Below, piece by piece: positions 37,581 through 48,578 of a DNA stretch of 64,000 bases. The first letter of the stretch is position 1; each line of letters starts with the position of its first letter. Below the pieces are notes generated by a model that was not told where the DNA came from, did no database searches, and was given only the letters and a program-made list of their open reading frames with translations. Source of the stretch: Symbiodinium natans (taxonomy: Eukaryota; Sar; Dinophyceae; Suessiales; Symbiodiniaceae); contig CAJNDS010000422.1 in the NCBI GenBank assembly GCA_905221605.1, positions 1 to 64,000 of the forward strand, written 5' to 3'. Position numbers and translations under genes: made by a program.

Positions 37581-37880
37581 AGATGTCAGTTGTGTCATGA
37601 TTTGCTTGTTGTCGGGACGCCACCTTGTGCATCTCGGTTCTCAGCTCAGGAAATACCTGGCTTGTTTTACTTTTTGACGGAAGATCAGGGGTGAGCAAGC
37701 CATCGTGGGTTTGGGGCATAGAGAGGGTTCTCGTACACGGCGCAAGGCGCCCCCAATCTTCCGTGCAGTTTTGACGGGAGGCTGGCCACAATGTGCCGGA
37801 AAGAACATGGTCTTTTGGAACTTGGTTGGGTTCCGACATCTGCAGAGAGATTCCAGTTAGATGCAAATTCCGACTTCTTG
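35750..37880. repeat. Unit B intronic repeats: CGTGTCGTGTCTT, GGAGCGGGTT and (CTG)n
   Basis: No gene is supported. A 36,510-36,790 array of CGTGTCGTGTCTT variants also occurs in C (58,910-59,070). Three copies of a block running from TTTTCCCCAACAGC through CTGGAGCGGGTTTCGGAGC to CACGGGCCAAGAACATCTGA lie at about 36,915-37,036, 37,250-37,395 and 37,415-37,520. The last runs into (CTG)n at 37,530-37,577. The Gly/Ala/Glu repeat frames are shadows of this satellite. Confidence 0.7.
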
Positions 37881-37899
37881 GGGCTGGCCTCCTCACAGT

Positions 37900-38270
37900 G
37901 CTCCAGCTTCAGACGCTTGGCCGCCCCATGTGCGCCATAAGATTTGCGATGGTGACGATGGCTGCAGCCAGCAGCTGGATAAAGGTGCAGCCCACGCAGG
38001 GTCCGACTACCCGCGGTCTCAGGACAGCAGCGCAGAGGTTGCCTATGGTTGCCTTTGTATGATAAGGGGTCGTCAGCGTTGCAGGAGTGGCGGCACTTCT
38101 GTTGGATCCAAAAGACTTGGCTTTTTTGAAGCCCTGTTGGGGGGTGATCCGAGCTGAGCTAACATGCCAAAAAACGTGATCAAAACTGACCCAGGTGGGC
38201 ACACGATGGTCTGGGATTCAGGTGCCGATGGTGCCGGTGAAGGCTCGCACACCGGACCCTGTTCTCGAGT
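37900..38270 (+). CDS. Unit B exons before the kelch block
   Basis: Frames MCAIRFAMVTMAAASSW (37,930-37,980) and VIKTDPGGHTMVWDSGADGA (38,176-38,250) match the exons of A at 22,081 and 22,399. The first has diverged after SSW, reading IKVQPTQGP in place of DMVERHGPA. Confidence 0.55.
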
Positions 38271-38598
38271 TTCTGAGGCTTGGGGGCTCGTAGGCTCTGT
38301 TGGTTCTTGGTTCTTCCTCGCGGCGCCCTCAGAAGTAGGGAAGGTGTTTGAATTTCCACTCGCGCAGTTGGACGCTGCTGTGTCCTATATAAACTGTTGC
38401 CTAAACTTCTTAGGCTCCTAGCGCGTCTTCGAGGAAACACCTGGCTCCCCATTTTCCGAAACCCCCTTGTCTGGTTGAACGACAAGCCTCCTTCATGTCT
38501 TCATGCCTCAGTGCAACAGCACCTCAAAAGCAAGGAGCCGATACTCGTCCCACACCTTAAGACCTGCATCTAGGGCCAAGAGACTCCCAGGCTTCTTG

Positions 38599-41500
38599 AT
38601 GTTGGGCGGCGAGCTGTCGGACAGCGCCATGTCCGGCGACCTGTACTTCTACGGCGCCACCTCGCCCCTACGCTGACATGCCCCCGAAGCCCCATATGCC
38701 CAGGGAGCCCAAGGCCCTCTTAGTGCCCTCTTCGTTGAGGAACGCGCCGGCGCGCTTCAACCAGAAAGGATGCGGATTGATTCAAAAAGGGGGGCGCAAG
38801 AAAAGAAGGCCCTCAGCCCATTCAAAGCCCTAGAATCCCTAGAAGCTCCCTCAAAGGCTCTTGAAACCCCAAAACTCGTGGGTGGAAAAGACTCAGAGAG
38901 AACTCCTGAACGCGGGGGGCCCCCAAAACAAAATCCTGAGAAGGAACCAATGGACGCTGAAGTCTTCAGGCCCCGCAGCCACTTGGCCCCTTGAGATGTT
39001 CCACTAAAGGTCCAGGGCTTTTCAGGCTTTTGAGGGTCTTGAGGAATGTTTCAGTTGTTGAGGAGCCCAGCAAAAAGACCCTGAAAGTGATCGTTTCTGT
39101 CACTTCGCCAAACCTGAGGCCCGATACCACCACTCTGCAGTGATTGACCCCACCGCCCGGGCCATGTACCTTCCGGCAGCCTTAGCATTGGGAGGCTTTG
39201 ATGGTTTTCTGCTTGGGGGGGGGGGGGAGGGGGAGGGGGGGAAAACAAAGACTGTTGGGAGTCTGGGTCTAGATGGGGCTTCCGTGTAGTTATTCAGGGT
39301 TCTTCTTGCTCCCGAAGCGGTGGGACCGATGTTATAGCTGTTAGAGTGAATACAAGTACACTGGATCATGGATCAGCATGGTGTTTTGCTGTTGGGCCGT
39401 TGGGAGTCGCAAGGGGCAGCGAGGAACTCACACTAAGGTACATATTTGCGGGCATGAGCCTCGGCAGCGGCACAGTCAACACCTTCGGCGACCTCCATCG
39501 TTGCCCGGCTCGGATCTGAAGACGTTTCGTTTGCCAATACTAGCGCTAAGCAAGCATGGCCGCTTTCCAAGTCGCGACATACATCTGGCGAGGCATACAT
39601 AGGTCTCGTACACTGATATACGACCCCCTGCCCTTTTGTTTTAAGGTGACTCGCTTTACACGAGCGCGAGTGCGCGCTTAGGGTCACTAACCAAAATGGG
39701 TGTTTGGACCATGGCACATGCCACGCACCCAAACGCTGCCAGGCTACGACGTGGACCTTGACTCCTGGACCACCTGTGGTGGTAATCACCATGTGTTAGC
39801 TTGGGTAGCCCGGCGACCACCTGCAACAAATTCAACGGGAGGCTGCCCACAGCGGCAGAGAGAAGCAAAAACTCAGTCCTGTGCTGTCTTGATGATTCTT
39901 GATGCCAGGCGTATGCAACAAACCCACCCCAAACCCTGAATCCTAAACACTAGGAATCCATGCGGAGTGGTTCGTCCAGCTATGCGGGTGCCAAAACCCT
40001 AGGAGCCTTTTGCAGAAAACAAATCCAACTTTTCTTGCAGGACCGAGCTCCAAGGACTCCCAGGGACGGCAGGGCGCTCGCGGCACACGGCAGTGTGGGA
40101 CAGCAGCTCCGATCGCATGATCGTGTTCGGTGGTGTGGACGGCATGCAGAACAAGATGGGGGACATCCTCGAGTCTTGGTATCTAGGGATTCGGCCCTCT
40201 CTAACGTGAGAAGGGTGCCGAAGTCCCAGTTTAAAGACCACCAAACCACCCTGGACATCTCCCCTGAACCCCAAACCCTGGCCACCCCTAAGCCCTCTGA
40301 GACCTTTGGGCCCTAAAAAAACTCCCCAAACTGCAGACCCCAAGCATCTCAAAACATCTCAAACCATCTCTAAACATGCGAAGCTCAGGAGTACGACCGC
40401 TCGTCGGACTCCTGGTCCTTCCCACAGGTTGAGGGCCCAGCGGCGCGCGACGGCCACGTGGCCGTTTGGGACGACGCCACTGGCCCTTTTGCTGAGCTTA
40501 TGGATTCTTTAGACTGGGCTGTTATGTAGTGACTGTGAGTGCCAAGCATTTCGGGGGAATCAGGCGACTTGAGACCCCAAGACGAATTCGAGTTGCTGAA
40601 AGCAGATACTCCCAGGCGCCATGCTCATGTGCTGCGGCGTCACGTCGGACTCTGGGCAGAGCTTGGGAGACCTGTGGTCCTACGACGGCACGTGGGCCCA
40701 GCTCAGTCCATCCGGAGGCATCACCGCCCGGAGGCGCCTCAACGCAGAAAGCCTCCCGAAACCTGCCAAAGCCCTCAGCCCTAATCCCTGGAACTCGGCA
40801 CAATGCTTGGGTGTAAGGGCTTCAAAGGGCTCTGGAGTTTAGGGCCCCCGAACAATGTTCCCCTTGCAAATAAAGCCCTGGTGGCCCTCGCTTGCACCGA
40901 GAGAAAGAACCCTTCTCCGAAACTCTGAAAAATCTTCTGAGCCCCTCTTGGAGCAATATCGGCTCTTCGAATCTCTTTTGCCCTTTTCGCCCCTTCCCCT
41001 TCCTGACAGTCTTCCACACTTTCTACATGTATTGCAGATATATATATATATATATATATCCACACATGTTTTTGGTATTTGGGTTATGACGAAACGCCGC
41101 CGCTGAGATGACCATGCGCTCTCGATGATCTTGCCCCATGGTGGGCTCGTTTTGTTGTGCCTTTACACTTCACACACAAGGACACAAAGAGTCGTGCTTT
41201 CAGCAGGCCAGGGGGAAGGAGGCGGGGGGCGCCATGGACTCTGTTAAGTTGATCATCAGTCAGCAGTCATCAGGTACGCCTCGGCCGTCTGGGATCCGCA
41301 GGCGCGTGCCATGCTGGGCTTCGGGGGAAGAGCGACCCCAGAGACGGCGCTCAACTCCCTGTTCCTGCGGCCTGGCGATCAAGCGTTGCTAGATATGGCT
41401 GGCTTTGCAATGCCGGCTTTTGCTAAACAAGTCACGAAAGCTAGCTCTGTGGAGCTGGCGGGAGTTGTCGTTTACCCATGCACTGGTATTCACCTTGTTA

Positions 41501-42840
41501 AGAAGCTTCCAGGGAAAAAAAGGGTTCCACACCTTAACAGGTCCGAAACCCAAGACTTAAGGTGGGGGTGGGGGGGGGGGCCCCCCCCCCCCCCTCCTTT
41601 AAGGTGGTTGCGCGTGGGATAAGGGAGCGCCCCCCCCCTACCACCTTCAGGTCCCCCCCCCCCACAAGGTCCCCCCCCACCCCCCCCCAAGGTCCTCCCC
41701 CGCCCCCCACAGTCACCATGCTCTGAAGGTCTGTGGTACTTTGCAGAGGTCGTACTGAACAGAGCGTCCCTGTACCTAAACTTCGTTTGCGACACGGGGT
41801 TCCAGCGGGGGAAGCAAGGGGGCTGAAGGAGTTTAGGGCTTCAGATTTCGAGTTTAGGGGTCTTCGATCTTACCTGACTAACCGGTTGAGGCATGTGCCT
41901 GAAATACGGAAAAAGCTGCGCCGGCGGCTCCAAGTCCTGCCGACTCGCTGCATGCCACCCCCCTGTGGTGACTAGCTTTCGTAGCCCCTTCTCAAGTTGT
42001 AAGCATATTTTTGAGGAGACTCTGAATTTGTTTTGTTGGAAGTGAAGTGGCAAGCAGGGCCAAGCACAGAAAGTCCAGCGACTTGCAGTTCTTCGGACAT
42101 AGCTTCCCCCGCATCGGTGCCTATAGACCCGAACATTACGGATCTCAGCCTGAGGTATTCCGCGAGCGCCAACAGCTGGAGCGAATACACCGCGTCGGGC
42201 ACTCCTGCTTTTTTAGGCCCAGGCTGGCGGCTCCGAACGCTGACAAACGGCTACTTCATGTTAATGCTGCGCCGCTTCGCGACCCCGGCCTGGCCTCAGC
42301 GGGCAACCCCGGAAATCGCAGCTGTGAAGGTGCTGTCAATCTTGCGGGCTCCAGCTTTTTGCTCGGCTTTTTGCAATCACCACCCGAAATTTGGGAGTAA
42401 AACATGAAAGAACAAGGTGAGGTTGAAGGGTGGGGAGGGGGGTGTCCGCCCACTATGGTGGGGTTCAAACGGCCCCTGGTCCTGATGCACGTCTCCCGGA
42501 CATCGGCTAGGGTTACCCATTCCAAGCAAAACAAGTTGGGAGGGGATTTATCTTCCCCATACACCTACGGCCCGAGGCTTCAGCGGATATTAAGACTACT
42601 GGTTTGAATACTAATCTTCATGATTCACCTTGATGGTCTCTCTGGGTGTGAGGGACAGTGCCCTGAGGCGCCACCGCCTGGGACCCCGTGAACAGTCACC
42701 TTTACACCTTCGGCGGCTTGGAGCAGCAGGGCCCCAGAGACTCCCTGTGGAGGTTGGATGCGAATATCACCAGCACCTGTGCAGAGTTTTCCGCAGGGCT
42801 TGCAGATGTTGTAGGCTCTTTGTTCTGGTGCCTGGCTTTA
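38599..42840 (+). CDS. Unit B kelch-repeat region (about nine exons)
   Basis: Kelch-type frames in the order of unit A: GFLMLGGELSDSAMSGDLYF (38,599); PEARYHHSAVIDPTARAMYL (39,115); YIFAGMSLGSGTVNTFGDLH (39,438); PGYDVDLDSWTT (39,735); SRHTAVWDSSSDRMIVFGG (40,070); AARDGHVAVWDD (40,440); LGDLWSYDGTWAQLSPSGG (40,650); SAVWDPQARAMLGFGG (41,280); DLSLRYSASANSWSEYTASG (42,138); and WDPVNSHLYTFGGLEQQGPR (42,680). Kelch repeats fold as propeller blades that bind proteins or sugars. Their position before a GPS makes them the ectodomain (inference). Introns hold poly-C tracts, such as 41,579-41,710. Confidence 0.7.
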
Positions 42841-42844
42841 GATG

Positions 42845-44470
42845 CCACCTCAGGTACTGCAACTTCCATAAACACCACCAGCAGTTCTTCAACCACCTCA
42901 CACACAGCTACATCGACAACTTCTTCCTCATTCTCGGAAACTTCATCCTCAAGGAGCAGTACGACACTGACTGCAAAAACATCGACCACAAGCACGAGTA
43001 CTAAAACGTGGACTCCCTTGACAACAACGTGGACGAAGTATCTCCCTACCCAAAGTGCCACCCGAACACCGTCAACCACCTCCTCATTTTCGGAAACTTC
43101 ATCCTCAAGGAGCACTGCAACAACATCGACCGAAGTCTACCCTGCCACGATTACTGACAATGCGGGCCTGCTGTTGGGTGACCTCGACACCTCCGAAGGG
43201 GAGCTCGCGAGGCAGCTGGTAGCCACGCTGGGCAACAGCTCCAACTCAACGGGTATCCTGGGAAGCACCCTCACGCAGTCGGACTTGGCGACCATTCAGA
43301 CTCTGGCCTTGCAACTTGGCGTGTCGGGTCGTTTCGGGCCGTTTAGGTTCTGGATGGAGGTTTGGCTGAAGGCTTGATCGCAACTTGAAGCGGCGCCGTT
43401 TCATTGCAGACCAGCACAGGGACAGCCTCGCGATCTCCGACATGAGCCGCAACATCACGGTGCAGAGCGCCAGTGCCAGCGTGGAGGTTCCTCCGGACGT
43501 CGTTGCCCAGGTGCCAGCGGGGCCCGGTGCAGACAAGAATCATGGAGTTCTACCATGTGTCCTTCTGTGCTTCTTTCTGAGGTGCTCCAAGTACGTGTCG
43601 CCCCCCCCCCCCCCAAGTGCTCACAACAGGCTGCAGCAGCTGGCGGCAGCGGGCTGGTGCTGCTCAGCGTCTCGGTGGGCCTTGAAGAGCTCGGGGCTGG
43701 GCTCAACGGTTCCGAAGGAGGCGCAGGCGGGAGCACATGCGGGGGCTTCTTTCATGGTTCCTGTCTGAGGGTTTGGGCATTCTAGTCCACTTCTCGTGAT
43801 TCTCGCGTTTAGTTTTCTGTGGCTTCTCTCCCGGAGGTAATGCTTTGGTCTCGCGGCCCGTGAGCATCACCTTCCGTGGGCCTGATGGCCAGAGGATTCC
43901 AATGCCGTCGCTGGCACGGCCCATCGAGGTTCTGATCCTGGGAGCGACCGAAGGCTCCCGGTGTGCTTTCTGGGACGAGGAGCTCCGATGCTCTAAACAA
44001 CTCTTTCAGCTTTTAGGCGCTAGCCAGCCCCGACAGCAGTCGCTGTAGCCAAACCACAGCAAGTTGGGTTCTCAGGAAGTTTGAGTGTTGAGTTTCGGAT
44101 CTCCTGGTACGTGTTTGTCCCCTTCTTTGAACCTTCCAACAAGGACACCGGCGCTTGGTCGTCGGAGGGCTTGCGTGCGGTGTCCTTCCGGGACGGGGAG
44201 TTGCTATGCCAGACCTCCCACCTCACCGCCCCTCGGCGGGGCTTTGTGTTGTTTGGGGGGCTGTTCTCAAGCTCAACAAGCTCTGAAGAAGCGCTTCAAA
44301 ACCCTAAATGTCCCAAGAGGGCTAAGCGCTATACCCTCAGCAAACGACCCCCAGCTGCGCCGGAGGTCTTTGGGGCGGTTCTGGAGACCTTCCTCCACGT
44401 GCTCCGGTGCTCCACCGCCGCGCAGGTGTTCTCTGCGGAGGGCCTCCAGAACCTCAGCAAGGGCACGGGG
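42845..44470 (+). CDS. Unit B stalk, GAIN/GPS and post-GPS exons
   Basis: A Ser/Thr stalk (42,845-43,160), then LLLGDLDTSEGELARQLVAT (43,165-43,320), ISDMSRNITVQSASASVEVP (43,430-43,540), the GPS halves CAFWDEELRC (43,955-43,990) and TWSSEGLRAVSFRDGELLCQ with TSHLT (44,150-44,230), and VFGAVLETFLHVLRCSTAAQ (44,365-44,430). The interval 43,720-44,060 is virtually identical to 29,230-29,570 of unit A, introns included, implying recent exchange. The GPS triad is intact. Confidence 0.7.
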
Positions 44471-44984
44471 GGTGGGAGTCGTAGGGAATCGTGGGATTTG
44501 TGGGAGTCGTGGGAACTTGGAGCTTCAGTGTGGGGTCGATTGGCTGCATGCGCTTCCGAGTTGTGTCGCGCAACGGCGCCGGGGGCACAGACGTGGCGTG
44601 GCAGCTCCCCAAATTTCGAAGCCAACAGGCACCTGGCCCGGCCATGCTGCTGCGATCATTACCTTCAGCGTTGCCTTGCTGAGCAGAGGGCAGTGGGCAT
44701 GGTGAAGAAAGTGGCAGAAGCTCTTGTTGTTAGCAAGGAGAAAGTAGATGCTGTAGTCGAGAAGCTAGTCAGTGGTCGCTGCAAGAGTCTTTGGATGTTA
44801 GTTTTTTGACGCAGAGTACGAGACGGTGTCCCTCACGCTGCGTGCAAACATGTGCATACGTGCATGTCCTGCTGTATGTTTCAGCCATTTCGCCTTGTCT
44901 TTTGGCTATGACCGTTGCCAGCGCTGTGATTACTCCAACGATTGGGAGTGCTGCTGCCTGTGCTGTGCTGAAAGGGGCGCCAGT

Positions 44985-45240
44985 TTGGTTCCACTTGCCC
45001 CCAAGTCTCTCTTCGTCTGCCTGCTGTTGCTCCTGTATGCCCTACGGCTTGACAGAAAGCGGTCGCTGTCCAGGCATGACCGCATGCCCGCATACTGTCA
45101 CATACTCCAGCCCCGGATAATCCCCTATAATCCTGTTGAATCCCGAAAAGCGGTCTTTAAGCTTCGAAACCCTGCAGGACAAGTCATACTGACCACTTTC
45201 TCAAGCTGTGCACCTGGCACCATGGCAGGAAGCAGGTGAA
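44985..45240 (+). CDS. Unit B transmembrane exon
   Basis: LAPKSLFVCLLLLLYALRLD followed by RKRSLSRHDR matches unit A at 31,014. The flanks are almost identical to A over more than 500 bases up to the inversion point at 45,497. Confidence 0.55.
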
Positions 45241-45497
45241 GGCCGCTTTGCTTATCGAGTTGGACGCGGACAAGCAGGAGCAATCCCCTCCCATGCCCTC
45301 AGCCCCGAATAGAACATATTCCCAAAATCTAGGCACGATCGGGCATTCTCGGGCACAGTAGAGCTGCGGTGAGGATGCTGCGGACGGCTATGCGGAGGAG
45401 GAAGAAGAGGAGGTAAAGGCAGAGAAGGCTGCGGACATTGATTTCGGCAAGAGTCCTGAAGCTTTGAATTCTAGTGACTAGCGCTGTCAGGCTCGAC

Positions 45498-47036
45498 GGG
45501 GAGCGCAGGTCGCCCATGCAAGCGGAGAGGATGCCAACGATGGCTGCGCGCAGCAGGCGCTCGCCGAGCGTCTCTGGCGGCTCACAGTCCATGCCCACGT
45601 CGGCCGCAACCTGGGTTTAGGCGGGTTTAGGGTCTGCTGCGAATCTGCGCAGTGTAGCCGTGAATCCGTGAATCTTGTAGGATGCCGAGCGCATTTCGAG
45701 GGCTTCTGGAAGATGCGAAGGCAGTTGTGATGGGGGCATCAGCTCACTCTAGCTGCAGGGTTTCTGCCACTCTTGGGGCCTTTGGAGCTGGTGACCAAAG
45801 CCTTCACTTACAATGCCCCAAAGAGCGTCTTAAGGAGAGTTCCAAGCGCTCCGGAGGGGCTCCAAGAATCCTCCGCAAGGCCCCGACACTCGATGCTAGC
45901 CCCCCCCCAACCCTAGCCCCTACAAACCCTAGTGATTTGAGCCCCTGAATCATGGGTATCCCAATAACTTCCGAGAGAGAGGCCGCCGAGCTAGTGAAGA
46001 AGAGCGCGTTGGCAGCGGCGGCAGACACCAGCTTCAGAATGATCAGGGATGCTCGGACCTCGGTTGCCCCCCCCCCCCCCCCCCCCTCACAGAGAGAACC
46101 CCTCCAATACAAGCTGGAGAGTAATGAATTAAGGAAACTAGAGGAAAAACAAAAAACACAAAAACACATCCCGACAATCTGCCTGGGGACGACGTGGGAT
46201 CTGAACAAGCTCACGAACTGCATGGTGATCCAGGGATGCATGGCCCACATCAGGAGAACCACGCGCTTGCACCAGAAGCTGTTCAAAAAGTTCTTCGCAA
46301 CCAAGGACTTGCTTCTCCTGTAGTCCGTGGTCTGGTCCATCCGCACGAAGTCCTCGATGGTCACCGACATGCTGGCTGTGGTTGAGTGCTGCAGGCGCCT
46401 CGGTACCCAACCCCAATCCCCCAACCCACCACCCGACCCTGCCTCCCTGGGCCCTCCCTCCCCCCCCCCACACCCTCCCGCACACCCTCGAAAGCCTCGG
46501 GACGCTTGCCGAGGCGGCCTCACGTTAGTTTAGTCCGAATCTTATTTTCAGATGAGTGGCGAAGTCCGTCCCGAACCTGCCAAAACCTTTTTGCACCCTG
46601 AGAACCGCTGCAACTACGCGTTGAATCGCAGAGCTGTCTCCTGTTTTTAAAACAGGCGAGCTGCGCGTGGCCCACCAGCCTCTCCGCTGCACGGATGCTC
46701 TGACGGTCGGCATGACTCTTGTAGGCGTGCAGAGAGCTGATGCAGCGGTTGATCGTGACCACCTGAGGGATTTGTCGGACTCTGAGGGGCTTTTTGGCTT
46801 TTTTGAGGGATTTCTTCGAGCATTTTCGAGCTGAGTCCGCCTTGGCATTCATCAACTCCGTCAGCAGGTCGTCGGGGATGTCGAACATCTGGCTAAGGAG
46901 CCACGCGAAAGAAGACGCCAAGCGCGCCGCGGCCTGAGAACGCCGTCTGGGAGAGCTTGCAGCACGCAACTTGTGCAAAACCTCTGCTTTTCTGTGCTCT
47001 TAACAACTGCCAAGAAGCCTGACGGCACACGCTGGG
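45498..47036 (-). pseudogene. Inverted membrane-exon block of unit B
   Basis: Reverse-complement copy of A 31,521-32,768. On the minus strand it encodes, from high to low coordinates, DIPDDLLTELMNAKADSA (46,830-46,905), SVTIEDFVRMDQTTDYRRSK with the HPWITMQ helix (46,174-46,373), VRASLIILKLVSAAAANALF (45,990-46,065) and a TLGERLLRAAIVGILSACMG frame (45,505-45,590). The rest of gene B is on the plus strand, so these exons cannot be spliced in. Sequence is well preserved, so the inversion is young. A KKAKKP insertion is present relative to A. Confidence 0.75.
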
Positions 47037-47124
47037 GCGGGTTGCACAAAAAAAGCAGACGGGTTCAGGGCTTACAGGCAGTTTGCATGATTGCATGAGC
47101 CGTAGTTTAGAACAGCGCCTTCAT

Positions 47125-47196
47125 CCCATAGATTTCATCGAGATTTCCGAAGAGTTCTTTCCAATGATCTTGGGGCGACTTCGGAAAGAGCTCTGA
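47125..47196 (+). CDS. Unit B last exon-like frame: PIDFIEISEEFFPMILGRLR
   Basis: The open frame ends KEL then TGA. It could be the C-terminus or run into an intron. It is the intact counterpart of the interrupted unit A exon. Confidence 0.45.
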   Translation, partial: PIDFIEISEEFFPMILGRLRKEL

Positions 47197-47276
47197 GGCT
47201 CATCGTGCTGCTGGCCATGGTGCAGCGGCGGCAGGCCCCCCTCCCCCCCCCCCCCCCCCCGATAGCTTCAAGTCAG

Positions 47277-47820
47277 ATGGGGAAAACGCCAGGTCCTGAT
47301 CCGGCGATGGACGGAAGAGGCCAAAGAGAGGCAGCTCAGGAGAATCGGGTGAAAGACTCGGATTTCGAGCCATACGAGAGTATTGGTTTGTGGGATTCTG
47401 AAACGATGGAGTAGCGAAATGTGGGAGAGCGGAAACAGCGCAGAAGCCGAATTCGGCCGTGAGGAGCTGGCGTCGCCGGCGTTTCATCTTCTGGCTGATC
47501 TGGCTTCTCCGTGTTCTTTTGTGAGGGTCCTTAACCCCCGCACTGGGACCCTTGCTCCTGTTAGGGGGTGCACAAAAGCACACAAGATGGTTCTGCCTCG
47601 TCATTCCTAGGGCATGTGTCTTCGCTGGACTGCAAGGTTCCTGTTTAGGCTGGGGCTTCCGTCTCCGTGGGTTGAAGCGTGGGGCTTCCGTCTCTGTCCG
47701 AGGTTTCCCAATGTTGGCCTCTCGATTCTGTACGTACTCGGCTTCCTGGCCAACGTGAGCCAAGCAGATGGGGCCAAGTGGATCGAAAGAGCCTTCGCCG
47801 CGACATTCGATGGCCCCTAA
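47277..47820 (+). CDS. Unit C first exons
   Basis: MGKTPGPDPAMDGRGQREAA (47,277-47,414), EFGREELASPAFHLLADLAS (47,449-47,520) and LSILYVLGFLANVSQADGAK (47,712-47,800). The stretch differs from unit B at only a handful of bases, introns included. It is cut by the copia insertion at 47,896. Confidence 0.6.
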
Positions 47821-47895
47821 ACCCGAAGCCCGAAACCCGAAACCCTAAACACTTAACCCTAAACCCTAAACCCTCAACCCTAAACCCTAAACCCT
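47818..47895. repeat. CCCTAAA telomere-like array, copia target
   Basis: About nine CCCTAAA/CCCGAAA variants immediately left of the copia element. The array resumes at 56,951 as ACCCTAAACCCTAAA, so the element inserted into it. Confidence 0.85.
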
Positions 47896-47901
47896 CTCGC
47901 G

Positions 47902-48107
47902 TGGCAGGAAGCTCCACAGCGGGGTTACGCAGGGCTCTCCTTTTTGCCACCAAGCAGCAACACAAAACAAGACAAGAAAGAAGGTGACTTATTGTATCTT
48001 TGCTTCTACTGTACACTATACATAATGACTTCTAAAAATAACTTGTGGGTGTGGCAGGACTCCTGTGTAGACCTTAAGCCAAACACCGCACATGACTATG
48101 AGGTTGA
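47902..48107 (-). repeat. Copia 3' LTR
   Basis: Matches the other LTR along its length, sharing CAGGAAGCTCCACAGCGG, AACAAGACAAGAAAGAAGG and ATAACTTGTGGGTGTGGCAGG. Its inner edge lacks the terminal dozen bases found on the 5' LTR and joins a GGCAAAAGGGCAAAAGGGC repeat instead. Confidence 0.8.
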
Positions 48108-48179
48108 GGCAAAAGGGCAAAAGGGCATCAGCATCTTAGGGCTCTCACTGGATCCTGCGGGGATGCTTTCCCGGCAGGG

Positions 48180-48578
48180 TCAAGTGTAGCAGTGTAGCCT
48201 CTTTGAAGCAAAATGCTTCGAATATGGGTCCGGCCTCAGTCCGGCCTGGAGCACTTCCTGGGACTGCGCAGGCACAGGAGAGTCTGGGTCCTGAACGAGA
48301 ACTGTCTCAACGTCAACAACAAACCAAACGCACTCGTCAGCAAGAGACTGCACTAGCTTCAAAGCTTGCTTTTCCAGGGAATTTTCAGGCTTACGAAGTT
48401 CAGCGTCTCTAGTGAAACCCCAGTCTCTAGGACTTTGGTCAAGACCGTAAGCTGCCTTTTTCACTATGAAGAAAGTACCTACAGGCACGACTCCTTTGGA
48501 CACGAGGATGCGTGGGGGGTTTAGGGCATCATGCTCGGCTGGGTTCTCGCTCTCCGGTGCGTCCCAAGCTGCGTGCAA
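48180..48578 (-). pseudogene. Copia reverse transcriptase fragment
   Basis: Minus-strand frame with KKAAYGLDQSPRDWGFTRD, the copia RT signature (AAYGL.QSPR.W), followed by a diverged tail. No YVDD motif or RNase H remains before the LTR, so the C-terminal half is deleted. Confidence 0.75.

Larger units (their letters stand above)
34042..47262 (+). repeat. Segmental duplication unit B
   Basis: Second direct copy of the block. The boundary is set from the sequence GATAGCTTCAAGTCAGATGG, present at 34,041 and 47,261, each preceded by a poly-C tract. Intron sequence near the start is almost identical to unit C, whereas parts of the 3' half are almost identical to unit A. Confidence 0.85.
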
